A stretch of 43,649 nucleotides of DNA, taken from the NCBI GenBank assembly GCA_052035915.1, contig JBPOHE010000123.1:1-43649 (forward strand), written 5' to 3'. The notes under the pieces were generated by a model. That model searched no databases. It worked only from the letters and a program-made list of their open reading frames with translations, and was not told where the DNA came from. The position numbers and the translations under genes were made by a program. This DNA comes from JBPOHE01 sp052035915 (GTDB lineage Bacteria > Pseudomonadota > Gammaproteobacteria > Chromatiales > Chromatiaceae). Of the stretch, positions 1-7,255 are shown piece by piece (position 1 is the stretch's first letter; each line of letters begins with the position of its first letter).

Positions 1-1
1 C

Positions 2-55
2 CTCACCGATCTCGGCGAGAATCCCAACATCAGCTTGCCTGCGGTCGCAAACTGA
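2..55 (+). CDS. Possible C-terminal tail of an upstream gene (partial)
   Basis: From the window edge a reading frame runs 17 codons (LTDLGENPNISLPAVAN) to a TGA at 53-55. The composition looks protein-like, but the piece is too short to assign to a family. The rest of the gene would lie to the left of the window. It could equally be chance. From here to about position 192 I see no other gene. Confidence 0.2.
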   Translation, partial: LTDLGENPNISLPAVAN

Positions 56-192
56 TGACCTTCCCTTCCTTGCCAGAGTCGATGACCTTCTGATCGCTTC
101 TTACACCACGTCCGGGGACACGATCCCGGGGTGAGCGGAACCTTCTCGCCAGGCAGATACATTTTGGGCTTCCGGGTGATCTGGCAGAGGCG

Positions 193-325
193 GGTTCCAG
201 CTCCGGGCATCGACCGAAAATGGCCATTTTTAGTTCTCTTTACAAGAACAATAGGCCAGAAATCACGAAATTGTTCTCCATTGGAGAACAAAGATCGGGG
301 TCAAAGCGCCTGGCCCGGAAGCGCC
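193..325 (-). repeat. MITE-like palindromic repeat, copy 1 (reverse orientation)
   Basis: One of five related elements in the window. Read on the minus strand it has the shared plan: GTTCTC-N5-GAGAACAAT, a spacer of about 18 nt, then an ATTGTTCT box, closed by a terminal GGGCATCGAC/GGCCCGG-type inverted repeat (plus-strand CTCCGGGCATCGAC at 201-214). Boundaries are approximate. It lies between whatever ends at 55 and the cyclase promoter. Confidence 0.75.
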
Positions 326-365
326 AACAATAGATAAATCAGATGTCCGGGGGGCTGCTTTTGCC

Positions 366-394
366 TAGACAATTTCCGGAATTTTGGCTATAGA
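366..394 (+). promoter_or_regulatory. Putative sigma70 promoter of the cyclase/SPFH cassette
   Basis: A -35 box TAGACA (366-371) and a -10 box TATAGA (389-394) are separated by exactly 17 nt. The spacer contains the palindrome TTCCGGAA (374-381). The implied start of transcription is near 401, which excludes the TTG at 384 as start of the following gene and favours the GTG at 474. MerR proteins bind palindromes in promoter spacers, but their usual spacer is 19-20 nt, so this is only suggestive of autoregulation. Confidence 0.45.
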
Positions 395-409
395 TTCAGA
401 CGTTCTGAA
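395..409. promoter_or_regulatory. Palindrome at the predicted +1 (possible operator)
   Basis: TTCAGA-CGT-TCTGAA is a perfect inverted repeat of 6-bp arms immediately after the -10 box, spanning the expected transcription start. The position suits a repressor or autoregulator. The first gene of the cassette carries a DNA-binding domain and is a candidate ligand, but this is inference. Confidence 0.35.
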
Positions 410-473
410 ACAATACACAACAACAGTCCAAAACGCTGACCGACTCCGGCCTTTCCGTCGACAGGGAGACAAG

Positions 474-2048
474 GTGTCCGCTTATTTGTCTAGCAAACAG
501 ATCCTTAAGGAATCAGGCATCTCCAGGGCGACCCTGAACAATTACATCGCCCTGGGCATCCTTCCCACCCCCGAGATCCGCAACCCTGCCGGGTCGGAGA
601 ACCGCACCCGCCGTTTGGGCTACTATCCCGCCAGCGTCCTGGAGACCCTGGCCGAGGTCAGGGACCTCAAGCGTCGAGGCCTGAGCCTGGCCCAGATCGC
701 GGAACAGATGCGGACCCGGGCGGGCCGGGAACCGATCCCGGAAAGTCCGCCGGCTCCCCCGGGGAACGGGGGGCACCAGTTGGCCATCAAGTCGGTGGAG
801 TCCCTCTGTCCGCTACCCCTGCCCAGCCTCAACCTGCGGGAACCCCTGATTCCCGCCTATCTGATGAATGAACACCTGGAGGTATTGTGGTGCAACGACG
901 CCTTCGGACGTGATCTGCTCGGCGGCTTCGACCCGATCCATGACCTGAGACAGCCACCGGGCCAATCCAGACCCAGGGATCTGTTCCGCCTCTTTTTCCG
1001 TTCCCCGGCCTTTCACATGGGCTTTGCCTGGAGTGCCCTGTTCAGCTTTCATCTCGGTTTGGTCAAGCATCGCTTCGATCTCGTCACCCTGACCACTACC
1101 TATGGCGATCTTAGAAGCGCGGAGTTCGGTTTCCTGCGCGAGGCGTTGGAGATGGCGGTCTCCCTGGAACAGGCCCCCATCGCCGAGACCATGCTCGATC
1201 TGCCGACGACCAAACAGTCGCCGACCCTCTACAAGATCCATGCGATCTTTTTTCAAGGCGGCATCCTGTTGCTCTATCTGCCGCTCGGCACCCCGAACGA
1301 CGGTCTGATCGGCAGCTTCGGCCAGCGCGAACAGGCGGTGCAGGACATCATGCGCAACCGCCTGCCGATGCTGACCCAACTCTGTGTCTTCGTCGCCGAT
1401 GTCCAGGATTCGGTGAAGATCTCGGTCGAACTGCCGCCGGAGGAGTATTTCGAACTCATCAACGAATTCTGGGGCGAGACCGATCCGGTGTTTCAGAAGT
1501 ATCTCGGCACCCGGGGCAAACATGTGGGCGATGGACTGGTGTATTACTTTTTCCCCCAGGCCGATACCAACTACATCGTCAACGCCCTGCTTTGCGCCCT
1601 GGAGATCAAGGCCAAGGTCAAGGAAATCAGCCGCGCCTGGCAAATGCGCAAAAAGTGGGATCGCGAGATCCATCTCAACATCGGTTTGAACCATGGCCGC
1701 GAGTGGTTCGGTACCTTCGTCTCCGGCAACAGCGTCGAATTCACGGCGCTCGGAGACACCATCAATTCCGCCGCCCGTCTGAGCGATTTCGCCCGTTATG
1801 GGGCCATCTGGATCACCAAGAACATGCTCGCCGAACTCTCGATCGAGGAACGCTCTCAATTCAAGTTCGGTATCCGGCGCCACAGCACCGATCGCGGGGA
1901 GCTGTTCGTCGAGAACAGTTACTCCCGCATCGCCGATCTGGTGAATCTCCAGGAGGAGCGGTTCAGCAAGTTCAAGGACATCGCCAACCTCGCCATCACC
2001 GAGATGAGCGGTTCCCTGTTGCCCCATGCAGGCAGCGACGAGCGATAG
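474..2048 (+). CDS. MerR-type HTH / class III adenylate-guanylate cyclase protein
   Basis: This protein (524 aa from this start) probably makes a cyclic nucleotide from a nucleoside triphosphate. Residues 2-75 form a MerR-like helix-turn-helix (ESGISRATLNNYIALGILP, then YYPASVLETL). Residues about 125-180 resemble a PAS-like sensor (LMNEHLEVLWCNDAFG). Residues about 298-480 are a class III cyclase domain with both metal aspartates (VAD, D309; GDG, D353) and the ALGDTINSAARL signature (D428, N431, R435). No transmembrane segment is evident, so it should be cytosolic. I chose GTG 474 because AGGGAGA precedes it and the domain begins directly there; a TTG at 384 in the same frame lies upstream of the predicted transcription start. 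It is followed after 102 nt by two SPFH genes and a cNMP-binding kinase, the likely receiver of its product. Base specificity (cAMP or cGMP) cannot be read from the sequence. Confidence 0.85.
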   Translation: MSAYLSSKQILKESGISRATLNNYIALGILPTPEIRNPAGSENRTRRLGYYPASVLETLAEVRDLKRRGLSLAQIAEQMRTRAGREPIPESPPAPPGNGGHQLAIKSVESLCPLPLPSLNLREPLIPAYLMNEHLEVLWCNDAFGRDLLGGFDPIHDLRQPPGQSRPRDLFRLFFRSPAFHMGFAWSALFSFHLGLVKHRFDLVTLTTTYGDLRSAEFGFLREALEMAVSLEQAPIAETMLDLPTTKQSPTLYKIHAIFFQGGILLLYLPLGTPNDGLIGSFGQREQAVQDIMRNRLPMLTQLCVFVADVQDSVKISVELPPEEYFELINEFWGETDPVFQKYLGTRGKHVGDGLVYYFFPQADTNYIVNALLCALEIKAKVKEISRAWQMRKKWDREIHLNIGLNHGREWFGTFVSGNSVEFTALGDTINSAARLSDFARYGAIWITKNMLAELSIEERSQFKFGIRRHSTDRGELFVENSYSRIADLVNLQEERFSKFKDIANLAITEMSGSLLPHAGSDER

Positions 2049-2150
2049 GCCCATGGGACGAGCCGGTGCCTGGACAGCAAGCGGCTTGTCTGCCTCCGTT
2101 TCGATGCTCTCTCAGCCTGACCTCTATCTAGCCACCAGGAGACGAGCCGG

Positions 2151-3701
2151 ATGAACGATCCCAAGGACATCACCCCCAAACGCAAGCTTCCCATCAACCT
2201 GGAACCTTATCGAGCGGGCCTGAGGTCATTCCTCAATCTCCGGGTGAGCGGCCCCATCCTGATCCTGTTTCTGTTTCTCGGCCTCAGCCTCTTCATCTGG
2301 TATGAATGCCGTATCGAACCCGGGCCGGATCAGATCGCCATCCTGATCCGCAAGACCGGCGATGATCCGCCGTCGGGCCAGCTCCTGGCCACCTCCCCCG
2401 GGCAGAAAGGGATCCAGCCCGAGGTACTGCCGGAAGGGAGATACTTCTACAATCCCTACGCCTGGGATTGGCGCCTCTGGCGGGTGACGGACATCCAACC
2501 CGGCAAGCTCGGGGTGCAAACCCGTCTCTACGGCAAAGACCTGGCCCCGGGACAGATCATCGCCGCCCCCGGCGGCAAGGGCATCGTCGCCGAGGTGCTG
2601 CGACCGGGCAAACACCGCGTCAACCCCTATGCCTACCGGATCGAGTTGTTCGACGCCATCACCATCCACCCGGGCCATGTGGGGGTCGTCACTTCCCTGG
2701 TGGGGCGGGATGTGCTCAATACCCAACTCCCCCCGGAGCGGCGCAATACCTTTCTCGCCGCCGAAGAGATGAAGGGCGTCACCCCCCAGGTGTTGGACCC
2801 GGGCACCTATTACCTCAATCCCTATCTGGTCAGCGTGGTGGAGATCTCCTTGCAGAGCCAACGCTTCGCCATGAGCGGCGACGACGCCATCAACTTCCTC
2901 ACCCAGGACGGCTTTACCGTCCATGTGGAAGGCACGGTGGAGTTCAGTCTACAACGCGACAAGGTCGCCCTCATCACCCACCGCATCGGGGATATGGAGG
3001 ATGTGTTGAAAAAGGTCATTCTGCCCAAGGCGCGGGGCTTTTCCCGCATCGAGGGCAGTAAGCATCCGGCGATCAACTTCATCGTCGGTGAGACCAGGCA
3101 GCAATTCCAGAACAACCTGGAGACGCACCTGCGTCAGGTGGCCGCCGATTGGGGGGTGAACATCCGTTCGGTGTTGATTCGCAACATCCAGCCGCCGGAT
3201 GCCATCGCCAGCGTGATCCGGGAGCGGGAGGTCAGCGTGCAGAATGCCCGCAAATTCGAGCAGCAGATCGAACAGGCGCGCTCCAAGGCGGAACTGACGC
3301 GCCAGGAGATGCTGGCGGTACAGAACAAGGAAAAGGTGGAATCCGAGACCGCCCGCATCCAGGCCCTCATCCGCGCCGAGCAGGATCTGGCGGTTCGCCT
3401 CACCGCCGCCCAGCGGGAACTGGCGGTGGCCCAGTTGGAGCGGGATGCGGCCGAGGCCCAGGCCCAGGCCATGCTCGCCAAGGCCCAGGCGGATCGGGAT
3501 GTGATCGCCATGGAAAATCAGGCGACGGCGACCGTCCTGGCCGCCCAGGTCAAGGCCTTTCCCTCCGGCATGGACCTCGCCCGTTACTCTTTTTATCAGA
3601 AGATCGGCCCCAGCATCGGCTCCGTCCTGAGTTCGGATCAGGAGGGTGGTCTGGGGGTCCTCTTCCGACCCTATCTGCCCCGTGCGGAGGCCAAGCCATG
3701 A
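2151..3701 (+). CDS. Membrane-anchored SPFH/band-7 protein with three N-terminal repeats
   Basis: A 516-aa SPFH (stomatin/flotillin) family protein, likely a membrane scaffold. A single transmembrane helix lies at about 34-51. Three related units follow at about 60-102, 118-160 and 175-224, each ending in a motif like EVLxPGxxxxNPY. The SPFH core is about 228-360 and an Ala/Gln/Glu-rich coiled coil about 355-470. The ATG is preceded by CAGGAGACGAG, a good Shine-Dalgarno sequence. Its stop overlaps the start of the next SPFH gene as ATGA, so the two are probably translated together and may form a hetero-oligomer as HflK/HflC do. The repeats plus SPFH plus coiled-coil plan recalls the major vault protein, but I cannot test homology. 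The neighbouring cyclase suggests a signalling role. Confidence 0.8.
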   Translation: MNDPKDITPKRKLPINLEPYRAGLRSFLNLRVSGPILILFLFLGLSLFIWYECRIEPGPDQIAILIRKTGDDPPSGQLLATSPGQKGIQPEVLPEGRYFYNPYAWDWRLWRVTDIQPGKLGVQTRLYGKDLAPGQIIAAPGGKGIVAEVLRPGKHRVNPYAYRIELFDAITIHPGHVGVVTSLVGRDVLNTQLPPERRNTFLAAEEMKGVTPQVLDPGTYYLNPYLVSVVEISLQSQRFAMSGDDAINFLTQDGFTVHVEGTVEFSLQRDKVALITHRIGDMEDVLKKVILPKARGFSRIEGSKHPAINFIVGETRQQFQNNLETHLRQVAADWGVNIRSVLIRNIQPPDAIASVIREREVSVQNARKFEQQIEQARSKAELTRQEMLAVQNKEKVESETARIQALIRAEQDLAVRLTAAQRELAVAQLERDAAEAQAQAMLAKAQADRDVIAMENQATATVLAAQVKAFPSGMDLARYSFYQKIGPSIGSVLSSDQEGGLGVLFRPYLPRAEAKP

Positions 3702-5524
3702 GCGAAGCGAACCCCACCCCATCCCTGATATCGCAACCCCGGATCCTGGGTTGGATCGCCGCCGCCCTGGCTTCGCTCTGGTTGATCTATGAGATCTGGC
3801 TCTGGGTCTTCTGCCGCTTCTACGTCAATATCGACCAGATGGCGGTGATCACCGCCAAGATCGGCGACAGCCTACCTCCCGGACAGATCCTCGCCCGACC
3901 CGGGCAACAGGGGGTACAGGAGGAGGTGCTGGGTGAAGGACGGCACTTTCTGAATCCGCTGTTCTATGACTGGAAGCTTTTCCCCGTGTTCAGCATCCCC
4001 AACGGCAAGGTCGGGGTCGTCACCGCCAAGGTCGGCACCGACCTCCCCCCCGGCGAGTTTCTCGCCAACCCGGGGCAGAAAGGCATCTGGCGCACCGTGC
4101 TCGGCCCCGGGAAATATCGTCTCAACCCTTACGGCTATCAGATCGACACCCACGACGCCCTGAGCATCCCGGTCGGTTATGTGGGCGTGGTCACCGGTCT
4201 GGCCGGGGATCAGGCGCCGGAAGGCGAGTTCGCCAATCCCCAGCAGAAAGGGGTGCGTCGGGACATCCTGCAACCCGGTCTCTACTACATCAATTCCAAG
4301 GAACTCCAGGTCGATGTGCTGGAGATCGGTCTCAACCAGGTCTCTCTGTTGGGCAAGAGCGGCGGCGAGGTCATCACCAAGACCCAGATCGCCGCCCAGA
4401 ACGCCCCCATGCAGGAACTCCAGCAAAAGGTGCTGGAAGAGCAGAAGGAAAAGCGGCGGGACTATCTCTCCCAGCGCGCCACCCCGGACAAATCCTCCCT
4501 GGAGCTGGCGCCCCAGGCCGCCGCCAAGACCGACATGCTCAGTCGCTCCAAACAGGCCATGGCGGACAAGGCGGCTCCCCCGGCCCCGGGCAAGCCGGTG
4601 ACCCCGGTCACCCCGGCGGACCCCGCCGCCGTGCTCACCCTGCATCAGTTGGTCGAGTTTCCCTCCCGCGACGGCTTCGAGATCAGCCTCGACATCACCG
4701 TCGAATTCGAGTTGCTGCCGGAATACATCGCCTGGGTATTCAAGACCTACGGCGATCTTCCGGCGGTGGTGGACAAGGTGATCATGCCGCAGATCCTCTC
4801 GGTCTCCCGGCTCAAGGGATCGGCCTATCGGGCCAAGGACTTCATCGTCGGCGAAGGAAGGGAGAAATTCCAGAACGACCTCACCGACGCCCTGGCCAAG
4901 ACCCTGGCCGAGCGTCATATCGAGATCCACAACGCCCTGATCCGTCATGTCAATGTCCCCATGCAGATCCTCGACCCCATCCAGCAGGCCAGTATCGCCG
5001 TCGAGGAAAACCTGACCAACAAGGAAAAACAGAATACCGCCCGCAAGCAGGCCGAACTCAATACCGAGCAGGGATTGATCGCCCAACGCCGGGAACAGGT
5101 CGCCCAGGAGACGGAGAAACTCAAGGCCGAGATTCGCGCCGATCAGGAGAAGCGGGTGGCCCAGATCCAGGCCGAGGCCCTGCGCCAGGTCGCCCAGATC
5201 GAACAACAGACCGCCGAGGTCCGCGCCACCCGGGCGCGGCTGATCGGCAAGGCCAGGACCGATGCTGGTCTCTGGGTGGAAGGGGAGAAGGCCACGGGGC
5301 TACAGCTCAAAACCAAGGCCCTCGGCGATCCCCTCGCCTTCACCCTCTGGGACTTCTCCCAACGTCTGCGTGACGATCTGCGGGTGAATATCCTTCCCAC
5401 CGGCCCCGGCACCCTCTGGACCGATCTGGACCGAGGCATGCTGGGTGCCCTCGGCGGCGCCAGCCAGATTCGGCGCGAAGGCCAGGAGCCGCTTCCAGCC
5501 GCGAACCGCGGCGGAAAGCCTTGA
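3698..5524 (+). CDS. Second SPFH/band-7 protein, paralogue of the preceding one
   Basis: A 608-aa paralogue. A transmembrane helix lies at about 18-38. Three repeats at about 46-88, 103-146 and 160-198 carry the same PPGxxLAxPGQKG...VLxPGxxxxNPY pattern as the upstream protein. A Pro/Ala-rich insertion of about 100 residues (215-315) separates them from the SPFH core (about 318-440), which is followed by a coiled coil (about 430-515). The start is the ATG in the ATGA overlap with the upstream stop (3698-3701). The shared core phrases (DFIVGEGREKFQNDL here, NFIVGETRQQFQNNL upstream) show an old duplication. It probably partners the upstream protein in a membrane-bound assembly. The function is inferred from family and context only. 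Confidence 0.8.
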   Translation: MSEANPTPSLISQPRILGWIAAALASLWLIYEIWLWVFCRFYVNIDQMAVITAKIGDSLPPGQILARPGQQGVQEEVLGEGRHFLNPLFYDWKLFPVFSIPNGKVGVVTAKVGTDLPPGEFLANPGQKGIWRTVLGPGKYRLNPYGYQIDTHDALSIPVGYVGVVTGLAGDQAPEGEFANPQQKGVRRDILQPGLYYINSKELQVDVLEIGLNQVSLLGKSGGEVITKTQIAAQNAPMQELQQKVLEEQKEKRRDYLSQRATPDKSSLELAPQAAAKTDMLSRSKQAMADKAAPPAPGKPVTPVTPADPAAVLTLHQLVEFPSRDGFEISLDITVEFELLPEYIAWVFKTYGDLPAVVDKVIMPQILSVSRLKGSAYRAKDFIVGEGREKFQNDLTDALAKTLAERHIEIHNALIRHVNVPMQILDPIQQASIAVEENLTNKEKQNTARKQAELNTEQGLIAQRREQVAQETEKLKAEIRADQEKRVAQIQAEALRQVAQIEQQTAEVRATRARLIGKARTDAGLWVEGEKATGLQLKTKALGDPLAFTLWDFSQRLRDDLRVNILPTGPGTLWTDLDRGMLGALGGASQIRREGQEPLPAANRGGKP

Positions 5525-5558
5525 GAGGATCCAGCCCCGGGGTGGCCCGCCTGAACCC

Positions 5559-6740
5559 ATGTCCCATGAAGGCTATGGCTTCAGGTTTACCGACGCGGAG
5601 ATCCGGGTGAACAGCCTCGCCGGCAGCCTGCTGCGCGAGGTTCGCTTGTTCTCGGGGCTGTCGGTCGAGTCCCTGGAAAGTATCCTCGGGCTGGGTGCCG
5701 TCCGAACCCTGGGGGCCAACACGGTCTTCATCGAACGCGGGGAGGCGTCCTCGGTCCTTTATTGCCTCCTTTCCGGACGGGTGAAGATCTATCGCTTGGA
5801 CCCCGGGGGTGAGGAACGGGTACTGGACATCCTGGGTCCCGGCGATCACCTGGGCGAACTGGCCCTGCTGGGGGACTCGATGCGTAAGGCCTCGGCGGTC
5901 ACCCTGGAGGAGACGCGGGTATTCGTACTCTCCCGGCGCGCCTTTCTCCCGATTCTGTCGAAACACCCCCAGATCGCCTTCAACCTGGATAACAGCCTCA
6001 CCTGGAGCGCCCTGGAAGCCGATCTCGGGGCCGGTGCCGGACATGGCTACCGCGCCTGGGCCCAGCTCAGGCAGAGCGGGCTTCCCTTGATCCTGCTGAT
6101 CGGCGGCACCACCGGCACCGGCAAGAGCACGGTGGCCGCCGAACTCGGGTTGCGTCTGGACATCGGACGAACCCTGTCCACCGACATACTCCGCGAGGTC
6201 ATGCGCCTCCTCATTCCCGAACGCTTGACCCCGGAGTTGCACGCCTCCACCTTCGAGGCCTGGAAGGTGCTCCCTCGGGCTCAAGAAGGTGGGGACATGG
6301 ACAACAGATCGCTGATCGAAGGCTACCGGGCGCAAGCGGCCAAAGTGGCGGTGGCGATCGATGGGGTGATCGAGCGTTCCATCAAGGAAAACAGCTCGAC
6401 CATCATCGAGGGCATCCATCTGTCTCCCGCCTATCACCTCGGCCTTCCGAAATCGGCGGCCATGGTGGTTCCCCTGCTGCTGACCATCCCTACCCGGGAA
6501 GTGCTCGAACAGCATTTCATCCGCCGGGGTCACCAAGCCCCCTCCCGGGGCACCTCCCGCTATATCGACAACTTTGAAAACATCTGGCGTCTACAGGACC
6601 ACTTCATCGCCGAGGCCGAGCGCCTGGCCGTCCCGGTGGTCCCCAACCTCCATGTGGACCACAGCGTGAGCCGGGTGATGGAGATCATCACCGACGCCCT
6701 CATCAAGCGCTTCGCTCAGGAACCGCTTGTCCGGCCATGA
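5559..6740 (+). CDS. Cyclic-nucleotide-binding domain fused to 2-phosphoglycerate-kinase-like P-loop domain
   Basis: A 393-aa fusion. Residues about 27-140 are a Crp-type cNMP-binding domain with a phosphate-binding cassette GELALLGDSMRKASAV that keeps the conserved Glu (100) and Arg (109). Residues about 175-390 match archaeal-type 2-phosphoglycerate kinases: Walker A GGTTGTGKST (182-191) followed by RTLSTDILREVMR. No DNA-binding or transmembrane segment is visible. The ATG at 5559 starts 34 nt after the second SPFH stop; the reading frame is open further upstream, but that part overlaps the SPFH gene. I infer that a nucleotide made by the cyclase at 474-2048 gates a small-molecule kinase. 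The substrate is unknown; 2-phosphoglycerate is only the family precedent. Confidence 0.8.
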   Translation: MSHEGYGFRFTDAEIRVNSLAGSLLREVRLFSGLSVESLESILGLGAVRTLGANTVFIERGEASSVLYCLLSGRVKIYRLDPGGEERVLDILGPGDHLGELALLGDSMRKASAVTLEETRVFVLSRRAFLPILSKHPQIAFNLDNSLTWSALEADLGAGAGHGYRAWAQLRQSGLPLILLIGGTTGTGKSTVAAELGLRLDIGRTLSTDILREVMRLLIPERLTPELHASTFEAWKVLPRAQEGGDMDNRSLIEGYRAQAAKVAVAIDGVIERSIKENSSTIIEGIHLSPAYHLGLPKSAAMVVPLLLTIPTREVLEQHFIRRGHQAPSRGTSRYIDNFENIWRLQDHFIAEAERLAVPVVPNLHVDHSVSRVMEIITDALIKRFAQEPLVRP

Positions 6741-6847
6741 ACGGGGAATGGCCATCCACGAGCGTTTCTCACTAGATTTCATTCAAAACCCCAGGGCGGA
6801 TCAGGGCGTTATGCCCTTTCCGAATACCTTTGGGGCTCCCGACTCGT

Positions 6848-7000
6848 CATACCATTTCCTATTAGTTTATTCGCCTGAAAGCCATGGGGTAGGCTGGCGA
6901 TGAGCGAAGCGAATCCCAGCTACTGAGAAGCTGGGTTTCAGCGCTTCGCGCCTCAACACCAGCCTACGAATATCGATATTACCTATCGAGAAATGGTATG
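6848..7000. repeat. Nested palindromic repeat with 11-bp terminal inverted repeats
   Basis: CATACCATTTC (6848-6858) and GAAATGGTATG (6990-7000) are perfect inverted ends of a 153-bp segment. Inside, GTAGGCTGG (6889-6897) pairs with CCAGCCTAC (6959-6967), AGCGAAGCG with CGCTTCGCG, and CCCAGC with GCTGGG. The rest of the 6741-7255 gap holds no gene I can support. A partial copy of the inner half is at 16814-16853. Confidence 0.65.
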
Positions 7001-7216
7001 AAGCACTCACACCGATTTCCCTTGGGCCTATCCTACATTGGCAGATGAGGTGTTGCCCCGAGCCGGGGGCTTGAAAGCCAGAATGTATCCAGAAATGGTG
7101 TGCTTTCTCCCTGGCTCCCTCGCAAAGCTCGGGAGACCAAGTTCGAAATCAAAAAGTCCGGTAGATGCGCTGTCTTATGGCGGGTCAGGAGAAGGGATCC
7201 AGCCACCATCCGACAC

Positions 7217-7241
7217 GCCGTCACCCGGCTTGGGTGACGGC
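7217..7241 (-). terminator. Hairpin downstream of the RND transporter gene
   Basis: GCCGTCACCC and GGGTGACGGC form a perfect 10-bp stem with a 5-nt loop, 15 nt beyond the stop of the minus-strand transporter gene. There is no T-run, so it is either a weak terminator or a 3'-end-protecting hairpin. Confidence 0.45.
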
Positions 7242-7255
7242 AGGCCGAAGAGGGA

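Noticed and set aside
813..2054. Minus-strand open frame of 413 codons opposite the cyclase gene
   Set aside because: It is a mirror of the cyclase coding frame with no recognisable domain; the plus-strand frame has clear motifs.
474..6740. Reading the cyclase cassette as a Pycsar or CBASS antiphage system
   Set aside because: No TIR, nuclease or pore-forming effector is linked, the cyclase carries a MerR-like domain, the output is a metabolite kinase, and there are no other defence genes or mobile-element genes around it.
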